DNA of 38,176 nt from Prochlorococcus sp. AG-347-K18 (GCA_003281365.1 QCCF01000012.1:1-38176), one strand, 5' to 3'. Positions 17,149 to 25,527 are shown, counted from the first letter of the stretch. Made by a program: numbers and translations. The notes: generated by a model not told the origin, from the letters alone.

Positions 17149-18306
17149 CTATAAATCTTTATCGAGACATGGAAAGATAGTTTCAAAAATTGCTCCACCA
17201 TCCTTATGATTAAAAGCCTTTATAAAACCTTTATTGTTATTGATTATTTTTTTTGTTATTGAAAGACCTAAACCACTTCCACTTTTCTTGAATTTAGTTC
17301 TTGATGGATCACCTCTATAAAAACGAGAAAAAATATCATTAAATTCATTTTCTTCTAATCCAATACCTTTATCTCTAACTCTCATAACAACCGAGCTATC
17401 TCTTTTAAAAATTTCAATTTGAATTTCTTCATTAGCTGGGGAATAACGAATAGCATTATCCAAAATATTTATAAAAGCTCTTTTTAAATTTTCAATATCT
17501 GCAGATATAAAATATTTTGTTGGTATCAGTAGATTTATTTTTATATCTTTTTTTTCTGCAAGTGGTTTTAAGGTTTGCCAAGATTCCATCACTAAATCTG
17601 AAATAGATATTTTTTTATTTCTATTAAAAGCCTCGCTACTTTCTAGCTTAGAAAGTTCTAAAGTTTCTTCGACCATTTTTCTTAGTCTTTTAGATTCTTT
17701 CTTAAGTCTTTTAACAAGATATTTATCTTTCTTTGATACTACTGCTTCCAATCTTTCGCCTATCAAAATAAGAGATGTAAGAGGTGTTTTCAGTTCATGA
17801 GACACATCATTAATTAATTGATTCTGTCTTTTTTTTATGGATTCAATTGATAATTTACTATCCAACAATATTAAATAATTTTTTTTCCTTGCTCTAACAA
17901 TATTTACAGAAATGGGTTCCCCCGAAATGGTGCAATCTAGGCTGATTGGGAAATCTTTTTTTCTTGAATATAAAATCTTATTTCTTAGTACTTCGAGCTC
18001 ATTAATATCATTAACTGCTTTTCCAATAACATCTTTATATTTAATAAACTTAATGAGAGATAAACCTTTCTGATTGATAAATTTTATTGTTAGATCAGAT
18101 GACAAAATCATCCATCCTTGAGATGAATAGTCTAACCAAGATAAAAGTTGCTGTGGTTTAACTTTATCAAATGGAAAATCAAAAATTTGTTGGTTCTTAT
18201 TTTTAGTTAATTCAATATTTTTATTATTTTTTGAAAATCCTTTAACCTTGGTTTTCCATTTCTCATAAAAGAAAGTTAATACTTCTTGTAGTGTTTTCAT
18301 TTTCAT
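17149..18306 (-). CDS. phoR: Phosphate-sensing histidine kinase PhoR/SphS
   Basis: A 385-residue sensor kinase. A PAS-like region covers about 55-150 (SQGWMILSSDLTIKFINQKG). The dimerisation/H-box NDVSHELKTPLTSLI carries H170. The N-box DNAIRYS, G1 RDKGIGL, the F-box FSRFYRGD and G2 GSGLGLSI complete the ATPase domain. There is no transmembrane helix, as in cyanobacterial SphS, so sensing is probably through Pst or PhoU-like contacts. The start overlaps the phoB stop by four bases (ATGA), so the two are co-translated. All catalytic residues are present. Confidence 0.94.
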   Translation of the reverse strand: MKMKTLQEVLTFFYEKWKTKVKGFSKNNKNIELTKNKNQQIFDFPFDKVKPQQLLSWLDYSSQGWMILSSDLTIKFINQKGLSLIKFIKYKDVIGKAVNDINELEVLRNKILYSRKKDFPISLDCTISGEPISVNIVRARKKNYLILLDSKLSIESIKKRQNQLINDVSHELKTPLTSLILIGERLEAVVSKKDKYLVKRLKKESKRLRKMVEETLELSKLESSEAFNRNKKISISDLVMESWQTLKPLAEKKDIKINLLIPTKYFISADIENLKRAFINILDNAIRYSPANEEIQIEIFKRDSSVVMRVRDKGIGLEENEFNDIFSRFYRGDPSRTKFKKSGSGLGLSITKKIINNNKGFIKAFNHKDGGAIFETIFPCLDKDL

Positions 18307-19031
18307 CCAAACTTATAGCCAAAACCTCTAACAGTTTTAAGAAACTTTGGAGCAGAGGGATCTTCTTCTAATTTCTCTCTGAGCCATCTAACATGAACAT
18401 CTACCGTTTTAGTATCACCGATAAAGTCAATTTCCCATATTTTTTCAAGTATTAAATCCCTTGACCATACTCTTTTTGGATTTTTCAAAAATAATTCTAA
18501 TAATTTAAATTCTTTGGGAGATAATGTTATTTCTTTATCAAAAGAAGTTACCCTGCATTCTTCCAAAAACATTTTTATATGATTAAACTCAATGATAGTT
18601 TGTGTTTTGTCTATATATTTCTTATTACGTTTAGATCTTCTTATTAATGCTCTTGATCTGGCAATTAATTCATTTAAACCAAAAGGTTTTGTTAAATAAT
18701 CATCAGCACCAACCTCTAATCCAAGAACCCGGTCTGATTCATTATCTTTAGCACTCAAAATTAATATAGGTGTATAATTTTCTTCATTTCTTATTTTTCT
18801 GCATAACTCTAATCCATTAAGACCCGGCAACATCAAGTCAAGAATTATAAGGTCTATATCATTTTTATTATTATCTCCAATAAAATCTGAGGCACTTAAA
18901 CCATCTTTAAAAGTTAACACTTGAAAACCTTCGCCTTTCAATGATTCACTTACTGTCAGCCTAATACTCTTATCATCCTCTACAAGAAGAATTTTTGAGC
19001 CCTGCAAACTTTTATGATCTTTAGTAGCCAT
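18303..19031 (-). CDS. phoB: Phosphate response regulator PhoB/SphR
   Basis: A 242-residue OmpR-family response regulator. The receiver has acidic pair E18-D19-D20, phospho-acceptor D65 (LIILDLMLPG), Thr/Ser in LILSAKD and a conserved Lys in DDYLTKPF. The winged-helix output domain has LSPKEFKLLELFLKNP, WSRDLILEKIW and GDTKTVDVHVRWLREKLE. It is the expected activator of pst and porin genes through the Pho boxes in this window. It is first in the phoB-phoR operon. Confidence 0.95.
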   Translation of the reverse strand: MATKDHKSLQGSKILLVEDDKSIRLTVSESLKGEGFQVLTFKDGLSASDFIGDNNKNDIDLIILDLMLPGLNGLELCRKIRNEENYTPILILSAKDNESDRVLGLEVGADDYLTKPFGLNELIARSRALIRRSKRNKKYIDKTQTIIEFNHIKMFLEECRVTSFDKEITLSPKEFKLLELFLKNPKRVWSRDLILEKIWEIDFIGDTKTVDVHVRWLREKLEEDPSAPKFLKTVRGFGYKFG

Positions 19032-19134
19032 TTAAAGTTCCATCAATTTTATTTTATATAATCAAATTTATTTGATGTAATTATTTCATATTTACTTTAC
19101 ATTCAATGTTATTTTATCTGGTCTTATTAGCTTT

Positions 19135-19149
19135 TTAATTTTTCCTTAA
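19135..19149. promoter_or_regulatory. Possible Pho-box pair upstream of phoB
   Basis: Two TTAA cores 11 bases apart (19135 and 19146; the second in CTTAAACC) lie about 105 bases before phoB, on the opposite strand in orientation as at pstS. With only two copies in an A+T-rich gap, chance is a real alternative. If real, it suggests autoregulation. The remainder of this 190-base gap holds nothing I can name. Confidence 0.3.
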
Positions 19150-19222
19150 ACCTGTTTATTTAATATAAAAATGCTTCTTTAATTTTCCTCACACAAACAT
19201 ATTAAAGGAGCAAACTTTTCAT

Positions 19223-19576
19223 CTACCCCCAGCCTTTTTCTGCATTTTGAATGATCCATTGTGCAAGAACTTTATCCTCTCCATCCTTTAATTTATTTTT
19301 ATAACCTTTCATAAAACCAATCCCATCATTAGCAATTTTTGTTATTGAATTTACATCTGCTATTCCTCTTTTTTCAAGGTCGGAAAGTTTTAATGATTTG
19401 GATCCTTTGAGAACGACTGATCCACCTCTTACATGGCAACCAGCACAAACATTTCTAAAAATTGTTTCTCCATCTCTAATATCAGAAGCCATTAGATATC
19501 TATCTTGCAAAGAGGTTTGAAAAATAATTATTAAAGTTATTAGAGGAATAACTAATAGAAATTTAAATATTTTCAT
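19223..19576 (-). CDS. Cytochrome c6-like protein
   Basis: The ATG gives 117 residues; a GTG six codons upstream is the alternative. A signal peptide (KIFKFLLVIPLITLIIIF) targets it to the thylakoid lumen or periplasm. One haem site CAGCH follows about 10 residues into the mature part, the axial Met is in GFMKGYK, and the C-terminus ends QNAEKGWG, close to the usual QAEKGW of cytochrome c6. The spacing fits a class I c-type cytochrome that carries electrons between cytochrome b6f and photosystem I or an oxidase. Which paralogue (PetJ or a c6B/C form) is not decided here. Confidence 0.85.
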   Translation of the reverse strand: MKIFKFLLVIPLITLIIIFQTSLQDRYLMASDIRDGETIFRNVCAGCHVRGGSVVLKGSKSLKLSDLEKRGIADVNSITKIANDGIGFMKGYKNKLKDGEDKVLAQWIIQNAEKGWG

Positions 19577-19630
19577 TTGATTTATTTCACTCACAATTAA
19601 TTTAGCAATTAATTCTGAATCTCGATCTAT

Positions 19631-20686
19631 CTATTTTAATAGCTCTACTGCTACGACAAGATTTCCTAATAATCCGTTCAAAATATTTAGTTGTTCTTTA
19701 CTACCAAATGCTATTAATACTTGACCTGGCTGAAGTATGAAATTACCTCCAGGATTAGTAAACAACTTTTCATTTTCTTTAATAGCTAATATTTTTGCAC
19801 CGCTCTTTTTCCCTATTCCAAGTTCAGAGAGTGATCTTTTCTCTGCTGTTTCAAAAAGACTAATATCATTACTTAATTCAAATTCTTCAATTTCACATTC
19901 ACTTCCTGCAAGCAGATCAAGAAAATCAATAGCAATTGGTCTTAAAGCCATTGATGCCATTGCTCTTCCTGCAGCTATATAAGGGCTTACGACTATACTT
20001 GCTCCAGCTAATCTCAATTTATTTGCGGCTTCTTCAGTTCCAGCTCTTGCAATTACTCTTATAGAACTTCTTATTCCTTTAGCGCTTAAAACCACATATA
20101 AATTTGCAGCATCGTTAGGTAAGGTGACGACCAAACTTTTGCATTTTTCTAATCCTGCCAGTTTTAAAGTCTCATCAAGAGTTGCATCAGCACAAAGTAC
20201 TTCTAAACCATTTTCTTCAGCAATCTTTTTTCTATCTTCATCGCTCTCAACAACAATAATTGGAATATTTTGCGTTTTTATTTGGTTAGATATTTCCTGG
20301 CCTACCCTTCCATATCCGCACAAAATTACATGATTTTCCATTTTTCTAAGAAGTCTTTTAAAACGTAATTCGTTTACTCTTTGAAAATAGCCGGATTCGA
20401 ATAATCTAACAGCTTTTTGAAAGGTAAATTGAATAAAGATCAATCCGCCAACGATTACTAAAACAGTTACTATCCTGCCTTCAGGACTTAAAGGTTGAAC
20501 TTCTCCAAAACCAATAGTGGTTATTGTGATTAGAACCATCCATAAGCAATCACTCCATTCCCATCCCTCTGTTATTCGATAGCCAATTGCGCCTAAAAAA
20601 AACAGAAAGAATAAAGAATAAATAAGACCAAACCAAGGCCTTAAATAGTCTTTAATAAAATAGAACTCAAATAATCTAAGCTTCAT
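19631..20686 (-). CDS. K+ channel with cytoplasmic RCK (TrkA-N/C) domain
   Basis: A 351-residue two-helix channel. The first membrane helix spans about residues 19-36. A pore loop follows with selectivity filter TTIGFG (56-61, a variant of TVGYG), then a second helix (about 70-88). The RCK_N Rossmann domain begins VILCGYGRVG (GYGRVG 124-129) with the acidic VESDEDR strand end. The TrkA_C domain covers about 265-345. The MthK/Kch architecture implies K+ conductance gated by cytoplasmic ligand. It stands alone, 36 bases from the cytochrome gene. Confidence 0.88.
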   Translation of the reverse strand: MKLRLFEFYFIKDYLRPWFGLIYSLFFLFFLGAIGYRITEGWEWSDCLWMVLITITTIGFGEVQPLSPEGRIVTVLVIVGGLIFIQFTFQKAVRLFESGYFQRVNELRFKRLLRKMENHVILCGYGRVGQEISNQIKTQNIPIIVVESDEDRKKIAEENGLEVLCADATLDETLKLAGLEKCKSLVVTLPNDAANLYVVLSAKGIRSSIRVIARAGTEEAANKLRLAGASIVVSPYIAAGRAMASMALRPIAIDFLDLLAGSECEIEEFELSNDISLFETAEKRSLSELGIGKKSGAKILAIKENEKLFTNPGGNFILQPGQVLIAFGSKEQLNILNGLLGNLVVAVELLK

Positions 20687-20869
20687 ATCCCTTATTATCG
20701 TTAACTATTCAAAAATTTCAAAAATATTTTCTATTATGTTCCTAAAACTATTTATTTGTTTAAGTGAAATACATATTAAGCAGGATAATAATTTTTATTT
20801 TCGTAGCCATATGCATTAAACAAATGATTACAGTTTCAGGTCTTATTTAATACTTCATAGAAAATTAAT

Positions 20870-21001
20870 TCAAGGTTTTACTTGTACTGATTCAATAAGA
20901 AAATCAGAAGCTGCTTTTAACCAATCCGCGACTGTAAGACGGAGATCAGGTTGAGAATATACAAGCGCGACAATGATTCCAACTAAGATTATCTTTACCA
21001 T
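20870..21001 (-). CDS. 43-residue secreted or membrane microprotein
   Basis: The ATG frame begins MVKIILVGIIVALVYS, a hydrophobic helix, then PDLRLTVADWLKAASDFLIE, an amphipathic helix, and ends VQVKP. Base composition and the amphipathic design look like real coding. Family unknown. It lies in the 392-base gap between the K+ channel and the DUF1499-like gene, whose other parts show nothing. Confidence 0.6.
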   Translation of the reverse strand: MVKIILVGIIVALVYSQPDLRLTVADWLKAASDFLIESVQVKP

Positions 21002-21078
21002 GGCAATTCAAATATTCTTATGAATTAAAGCACAACTATTTAGTAAAAAGAACCTTAAATTTATAAAAAATAGATTAA

Positions 21079-21432
21079 TTAAAACTTCTCTAATTGATTA
21101 AACAAGTATTCCACTCTTCTAAGATTTACGCCTAAATCAGATTGCCCTAATCTTGCTGCAGATCTTATCTGAATAATTCCTTTTGATCTATCTACATAAC
21201 TTCTTACATCAAGCTTTAAAATTTCTAGGTCATCTGGAAATCTAAAAATTAAGCTTCTACAAACGCCTCTCCAATAATTTCTACCACTTTCAATAACTTC
21301 TGTACGAGGTAACCCTTCTGCTAGAGAAACAAGTTGAATAAACTTTTGATCAACATTTATTAGTTTCTTTTCTACTAAGACACTATTTAATGGATTAGTT
21401 ATTGGAGCAAGACCTTGAATGGAGGAAACCAT
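21079..21432 (-). CDS. DUF1499-like protein
   Basis: A 117-residue protein whose C-terminal half, VRSYVDRSKGIIQIRSAARLGQSDLG with NLRRVEYLFNQL, carries the DUF1499 signature (RSASRxGxSDxGxNRxRVE). Function of the family is unknown. It has no signal peptide or membrane helix. It is shorter at the N-terminus than many DUF1499 proteins, as is common in picocyanobacteria. Confidence 0.75.
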   Translation of the reverse strand: MVSSIQGLAPITNPLNSVLVEKKLINVDQKFIQLVSLAEGLPRTEVIESGRNYWRGVCRSLIFRFPDDLEILKLDVRSYVDRSKGIIQIRSAARLGQSDLGVNLRRVEYLFNQLEKF

Positions 21433-21552
21433 ATTTTTAAGAAAGATATAGATGTTCTAACCGATTTCATACACAAAGTGAGAGAAAAAAGTAAATAAAT
21501 GCCCCATACATTTAATCTCTTTATAAAGATTCCTTATTTTTTGATCAAAATT

Positions 21553-21690
21553 CTAAAATTTGAGATTTTTAATTGTTTTTTTTGATAGAGATGGTTGTCT
21601 ACCTTTATTACTAGTTAGTTTCCTAACCCATAAAAAAACTCCCACAAACAAAAAAATTTCAACAATAATTCCAACCTTTATTAGGCTCAT
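21553..21690 (-). CDS. 45-residue single-helix membrane microprotein
   Basis: ATG with GAGGA six bases upstream. One hydrophobic helix, IKVGIIVEIFLFVGVFLWV, is followed by a basic tail (RKLTSNKGRQPSLSKK). It overlaps the upstream 30-residue gene by four bases (ATGA), so it is the third gene of a translationally coupled minus-strand operon. Family unknown. A longer open frame on the other strand is a shadow. Confidence 0.65.
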   Translation of the reverse strand: MSLIKVGIIVEIFLFVGVFLWVRKLTSNKGRQPSLSKKTIKNLKF

Positions 21691-21779
21691 TTTTTATCCT
21701 CTTTCTTCTTGTTGGTGCCCTCAATGTATGGCACAAGAATATTTAATAACCACTTTTTAAATGAATTTAACGGTTTCAT
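21687..21779 (-). CDS. 30-residue basic microprotein
   Basis: Encodes MKPLNSFKKWLLNIL, VPYIEG and a Lys/Glu-rich tail NKKKEDKK. The N-terminal half is an amphipathic helix likely to lie on a membrane surface. The start is 6 bases after the 127-residue gene and the stop overlaps the 45-residue gene (ATGA). The tight spacing is the main evidence for coding. Confidence 0.6.
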   Translation of the reverse strand: MKPLNSFKKWLLNILVPYIEGTNKKKEDKK

Positions 21780-21785
21780 AATCTT

Positions 21786-22169
21786 TTACTTGCCTTTTCT
21801 CCACAAACTCCTCCCTTTAATGAGATCCTCTACATTTGGCCAAGCTGCTATTAATTCTTTAAGTGCCTTTCTGTTAGGAGTATAGAAAACACACGACAAT
21901 GCACTTATTACATAAAGTATGAACCATAACTTACTTTCTGAATAAGCTAAAAACAAAGAGAAAAGAAAACTTCCAATAAAGAAAAAGAAAAATGATCTAT
22001 TTAATATTTCTAATGGAGTTCTTTTAAGTCTGTAGAATTTAATCTTTTTAATATCTTCTTCAGTATCTTTCTGAAATTTACTTTCGTATGAATTAATTAT
22101 TTCCTCCTCTAAAACTTTTTCGTACTCTAAATTATCAAGTGGATCACTACTATCCTTTTTATTTATCAT
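21786..22169 (-). CDS. Two-helix membrane protein of unknown function
   Basis: 127 residues. An acidic N-terminus (about 1-45, LEYEKVLEEEIINSYESKF) precedes two adjacent hydrophobic helices (about 57-90, RSFFFFFIGSFLFSLFLAY and LWFILYVISALSCVFY). A basic C-terminus with PNRKALKELIAAWPNVEDL follows. First gene of the three-gene microprotein operon. No family recognised. The 283-base gap before the next gene shows nothing. Confidence 0.75.
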   Translation of the reverse strand: MINKKDSSDPLDNLEYEKVLEEEIINSYESKFQKDTEEDIKKIKFYRLKRTPLEILNRSFFFFFIGSFLFSLFLAYSESKLWFILYVISALSCVFYTPNRKALKELIAAWPNVEDLIKGRSLWRKGK

Positions 22170-22452
22170 TGGTATCTATAAAGTACAAATATGGTAACTA
22201 ATTTAAGGTATTTTAAAAAGTATCAAATTTTATCTGTTAACTGGAGCTATACGAACAGATCATGGTTTTGAAAATACTTCAAGATTGTCTTATTTAAAAA
22301 AGATAAATTAGTCAAAATATTCTTTTTGATTTTCCCAAATCTTTCAGTCATTTAAAACAATCACTCCTATAAGCTTGATAGCATTAATTAAATTGTGAGG
22401 CAATATCTAAATCTAGAGTTAAGATAGTTTAAAGATTTTAATAATAATCAAT

Positions 22453-22764
22453 ATGCAAAGGTATTTGATTTCCTACGAATTTACAGATGGCGAGGATCAA
22501 GAAGAAGGAGCAGAAATGCTAATTAATTGGTACGAATCAGGTGGTCCCCAAAACAGACCTGAAAACTATGAGGTTCATTCTTGGATTTTTATGGTTCAAA
22601 ATGGGATTGGACATTCTGTAGTAAGTGCAGATTCTCTTGAGACAATTTGGAAGCAATGGCATCCCTGGAGAAGGTTAATGGATATAAGTATTCAGCCGTG
22701 TATGGATCTTGATGAGACAGTCGGATTATTCAAAAAACAAAAAATGAATACACGGATAGTCTAA
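22453..22764 (+). CDS. DUF3303-like protein
   Basis: 103 residues. The beginning LISYEFTDGEDQEEGAEML and the conserved middle IGHSVVSADSLETIWKQW with MDISIQPCMDLDE fit the DUF3303 ferredoxin-like fold (a strand, a helix, then a strand pair ending in a D/E-rich loop). Cytoplasmic, no known activity. Confidence 0.7.
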   Translation: MQRYLISYEFTDGEDQEEGAEMLINWYESGGPQNRPENYEVHSWIFMVQNGIGHSVVSADSLETIWKQWHPWRRLMDISIQPCMDLDETVGLFKKQKMNTRIV

Positions 22765-22857
22765 AAGTATTTGACTTCCAAATATAAATTTCTTTTTAGT
22801 AGCACCTAATACTACATACATATTTCACTGCGTTAAAAAGGATAAGATTAATTTTCC

Positions 22858-23052
22858 ATGATGAATGATTCTTATCACATTTACTTCAAAGGAGAAATTC
22901 TTTTCAAGAATTTAAGTAAAGATGAATTTGAATTTGTTTGGGGAAAACTTTATACATCTTATATAAATGCCCTAAATAAAGAGCTAACTTACGAATTAAT
23001 TAGTGAAAACAATATTATGGAACCGGCTTTAAACCTTGAGCCTTCTTACTAA
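22858..23052 (+). CDS. 64-residue conserved-looking hypothetical protein
   Basis: The start is ATGATG, so residue 1 or 2 may initiate. Begins YHIYFKGEILFKNLSKDEFEF and has an alternating strand-helix pattern with an aromatic core (FVWGKLYTSYINAL). No membrane helix. Hypothetical, unrecognised, likely of the small picocyanobacterial type. Confidence 0.65.
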   Translation: MMNDSYHIYFKGEILFKNLSKDEFEFVWGKLYTSYINALNKELTYELISENNIMEPALNLEPSY

Positions 23053-23072
23053 ATCAAGAACTAAATACTAAA

Positions 23073-23315
23073 TTATGAATAAAATAAGAAAAGCTGTCTC
23101 TTTTTTATTTTGAGGTATTCTTTCTCTTCTTTAGTTATATCTAAAGCAATTTTATTTGCCTCAATTTCGACATTCGAACTATAATTTTCAAAGTTTTCCT
23201 CTCTTTTAAATAGTGCAACAATGCCAATATCTGTTATGAACCAAATAAAATGATCAGTTTCTCCAATTGGCTCCTCTTTTAAGGAATCAATAATCAAATC
23301 ACAGGTTGAATTCAT
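23073..23315 (-). CDS. 80-residue hypothetical protein
   Basis: A strand-rich start (STCDLIIDSLKEEPIGETDH), a hydrophobic strand pair (FIWFITDIGIVALFKR) and a C-terminal charged helix (ITKEEKEYLKIKKRQLF). No recognised domain. It lies 21 bases downstream of the next minus-strand gene, so they may share a transcript. Confidence 0.6.
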   Translation of the reverse strand: MNSTCDLIIDSLKEEPIGETDHFIWFITDIGIVALFKREENFENYSSNVEIEANKIALDITKEEKEYLKIKKRQLFLFYS

Positions 23316-23336
23316 TTAATTAATCTGAGAGGGATT

Positions 23337-23573
23337 TTAATTGCCTCCATTGCAATACCTTACGGCCTCAGAATTAGTGCCGCCATCTTCAATAATTTCT
23401 GCAACACATTTATTAAAAAGTTTAGATTCTTTTTTTACTGAACAGAATCCAAAAGCGATTGCAGCTAATGCTATTGCCGATACGAAACTAGAACCCAGTT
23501 GTATAAAACCATAGGCAAACATAATGTTTTTCTTTCCAGAACACTTTTTTGAATCCTTTTTCTCCTCTGTCAT
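23337..23573 (-). CDS. 78-residue membrane protein with cysteine pairs
   Basis: A polar Lys-rich N-terminus with one Cys (MTEEKKDSKKCSGKK) precedes one long hydrophobic helix (about 20-43, YGFIQLGSSFVSAIALAAIAF). The tail has three further cysteines (FCSVKK, NKCVAEII, VRYCNGG). The two tail cysteines outside the helix could pair if exported. Family unknown. Confidence 0.65.
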   Translation of the reverse strand: MTEEKKDSKKCSGKKNIMFAYGFIQLGSSFVSAIALAAIAFGFCSVKKESKLFNKCVAEIIEDGGTNSEAVRYCNGGN

Positions 23574-23936
23574 GTTTAAAAATTTAACTCGTTTAAACCT
23601 ATTTGATTAATTTTTGGTTTGGGAAGTATTGCCATAGAGAAAACCGAATAAAGCATTAACTTAAGCAGCTAAGACAAAAATTGAAAAATTCAAGTTCAGA
23701 TTTATTTTTCTTCACTTTAATTTTCAAATTGATACATCATGAATTAAAAAGTTTATAAGTCATTTCTCAACATGATTAAGTAGTCAAAATATTTTTTATG
23801 AATCAAAAAGTAATGATCCCACAGTCATAACATATGATTATGGCGTTTTATAAATTATATTTTAATTGTTTTTGATAAAGTATTAATACTTAAAAATAAT
23901 TCGAGAAAAGCTTGTTTTGATAATGCTCCCCGAGAG

Positions 23937-24050
23937 TTATCCACTTTTTAAGCGTTTTTCAACAGGTTTTTCCACAATATGTTGATTAAATTTAAATTTC
24001 TATGTGCAAAATAAAATATATTCTTTTTTTTTAAGGAAAAACTATCCACA
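23937..24050. promoter_or_regulatory. Cluster of DnaA-box-like sites
   Basis: In the gene-free stretch 23574-24110, four sites on one strand resemble DnaA boxes (consensus TTATCCACA, cyanobacterial TTTTCCACA): TTATCCACT (23937), TTTTCAACA (23956), TTTTCCACA (23968, perfect cyanobacterial form) and CTATCCACA (24042). A very A+T-rich segment lies between the last two. Chance is a serious alternative in such DNA. The rest of the stretch shows nothing I can name. Confidence 0.4.
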
Positions 24051-24110
24051 CTTTTTTTTTTGGATCAGTAATATTTAAGTTGTTTTTAAATTAATTTAAG
24101 TTTTAAACTT

Positions 24111-24236
24111 ATGAAATTAAATGAGACAAAAAGGAATTTGACTCATGAAATCAAAACAGAGTTAAAAAAAACTAAACTTAAAGTTCTTACCAATGAAAAA
24201 GATTTTTTAGTAAAAAATCTAAAAAAGGCTGGATAA
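24111..24236 (+). CDS. 41-residue basic helical microprotein
   Basis: Encodes a Lys/Glu-rich helix (NETKRNLTHEIKTELKKTK) ending LKVLTNEKDFLVKNLKKAG. The C-terminal 19 residues resemble those of the 57-residue gene at 28.1 kb (LxxLxxExxxLVxxLKKxG shared). No membrane segment, no clear ribosome binding site. The similarity to a second gene is the best argument that it is coding. The next 295 bases hold nothing recognised. Confidence 0.5.
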   Translation: MKLNETKRNLTHEIKTELKKTKLKVLTNEKDFLVKNLKKAG

Positions 24237-24531
24237 TAAATTTTTCGCTTTAAATCATTTTTAAACAACAACTTTTCTAAAACTCTTTACTAATACAAAT
24301 AATAGAACTCTTGAATGATCACCTAAAGTATTATTAGTTCACCAAATATAAAATTTCTATTAAATATACAAATTAATACTTTAGATACTAAGCGTATAAA
24401 ACAAATCTTAGTTATATTATTCAAATCTCAATAAGAGATCAGATTAGAAATATAAACGGAAAATTCCTAGTTTTTTTTAATTATATAAACAATTATTTTC
24501 CCTGTATTCGAACCCTTTTTTCATTCAAAAG

Positions 24532-24783
24532 ATGAATACCCAAGAACTAAAAGTCAGTTATAAAAAGCTTTTAAATAAAGCTGCTCAAGCAGACGGTCGT
24601 AAAGAAACTGTTTCTTACTTAAACCGTGCTGCTAAAATCAAGTCAAAACTTTATTCAACTTCTAAAGTAAATTGCTTTAGATGTAATGGAGCAGGTTTTC
24701 TAAGAATTTCATTAGATGAGACGAAAACATGTCTATCTTGCTATGGGAAGGGATTCTTAATAAAAGAAAATCAGCAGGTTTAA
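24532..24783 (+). CDS. Small zinc-finger protein of the DnaJ central-domain type
   Basis: 83 residues. The N-terminal half is helical (LKVSYKKLLNKAAQADGRKE). The C-terminal half carries two CxxCxGxG motifs, CFRCNGAG and CLSCYGKG, separated by 15 residues, the pattern of one DnaJ zinc centre without the J domain. Such proteins in cyanobacteria bind zinc and may act as small holdase or assembly proteins. Function is inferred. Confidence 0.75.
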   Translation: MNTQELKVSYKKLLNKAAQADGRKETVSYLNRAAKIKSKLYSTSKVNCFRCNGAGFLRISLDETKTCLSCYGKGFLIKENQQV

Positions 24784-24799
24784 AACAATTTGATTATTC

Positions 24800-24955
24800 A
24801 TGAGAGATCTCATTCAAGCTCACAAAAAATTAATTAAAACAGTAAAAGAACAAATGGGATTTTCTGATTATGGGATGTATTGGTTGGCTTTCTTGGAAGG
24901 GGGTCTAACTATATGGTTGCTAGATAGAATATTTTTCCACTGGTTAAAGTTTTAA
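24800..24955 (+). CDS. 51-residue single-helix membrane microprotein
   Basis: An amphipathic N-terminus (RDLIQAHKKLIKTVKEQMG) precedes a Trp-rich hydrophobic helix (MYWLAFLEGGLTIWLLDRIF). It starts 16 bases after the zinc-finger gene, so both may be on one transcript. Family unknown. It is open from an ATG and lacks a convincing ribosome binding site. Confidence 0.55.
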   Translation: MRDLIQAHKKLIKTVKEQMGFSDYGMYWLAFLEGGLTIWLLDRIFFHWLKF

Positions 24956-25045
24956 TTTTTATTTAGGTCAAAAAATTTCTGCAGATATTAAATAAATTTA
25001 TTTATCGAAACCATTTGAAAAGTTGTAAGATGGTAAAAAACTAAT

Positions 25046-25273
25046 ATGCAATTACTCGGATTAATTCTTCTTCTAGCAAGTAGCTGGTATTTATGGAAAT
25101 TAACATCAAACTTTCTTGATGAACCAACAAAAAAAGAACTAACTAATAGTTTAAATAACCTCAAAAATAAAATCTCTGAGCGAAAACAAAATTTCTCTAA
25201 AGCAAAATTAAGCGAAGCTTGGGAAAAATACAAAGAAGAAGGTGGTGCCTTATCTAATAAAGAAAAAAGCTAG
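25046..25273 (+). CDS. 75-residue N-terminally anchored protein
   Basis: N-terminal hydrophobic helix (MQLLGLILLLASSWYLWKL) then a long charged helix with heptad-like spacing (KKELTNSLNNLKNKISERK) and a Lys/Glu end. The last helix is a likely coiled coil. First of four tightly packed plus-strand genes, the next of which starts inside this stop codon. Family not recognised. Confidence 0.65.
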   Translation: MQLLGLILLLASSWYLWKLTSNFLDEPTKKELTNSLNNLKNKISERKQNFSKAKLSEAWEKYKEEGGALSNKEKS

Positions 25274-25527
25274 TGGACTTTTTTATTGTTACAAGTCTCA
25301 CTAAAGATATTTCTAGAATTGATCTAGTTGGTATTTTGTTTGGTCATTTAATTTTTGGTGTTGCATTGACACAGCTTTTAGATTGGACTTGGTTAAAGAA
25401 CCTTATGAGTGAAGAAGATAAAACAAGGATGCTTAAAAGTTATACATGGAAAGACTTATTAGTAGATGGAGCAATTGTTACGGTAGTTCTAGGAATAATC
25501 TTTTTGATAATTAGCATTTTTCTATAA
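25273..25527 (+). CDS. 84-residue two-helix membrane protein
   Basis: GTG start overlaps the upstream TAG by one base. First hydrophobic helix about 20-36 (LVGILFGHLIFGVALTQLL), a short charged loop with Trp (DWTWLKNLMSEEDKTR), and a second helix at the end (about 62-84, IVTVVLGIIFLIISIFL). No domain recognised. The overlap and the abutting next gene support one operon. Confidence 0.6.
   Translation: MDFFIVTSLTKDISRIDLVGILFGHLIFGVALTQLLDWTWLKNLMSEEDKTRMLKSYTWKDLLVDGAIVTVVLGIIFLIISIFL

Noticed and set aside
19170-19200. TTTCCTCACACAAAC, similar to the conserved core of the cyanobacterial small RNA Yfr1
   Set aside because: The core ACTCCTCACAC is not complete, there are no flanking stem-loops or terminator, and Yfr1 is known from another genomic context.
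21560-21760. 66-codon plus-strand frame
   Set aside because: It lies antisense to two coupled minus-strand microprotein genes that have better signals.
23826-23842. CATAA-N7-TTATG, resembling the core of a dif (XerC/XerD) site
   Set aside because: The centre is 7 and not 6 bases, and the outer arms do not match the dif consensus. Classical XerCD/dif is also not firmly established in cyanobacteria.
24500-24515. TATTCGAACCC, like a tRNA T-loop
   Set aside because: No pairing T-stem, anticodon arm or acceptor stem can be built around it on either strand.
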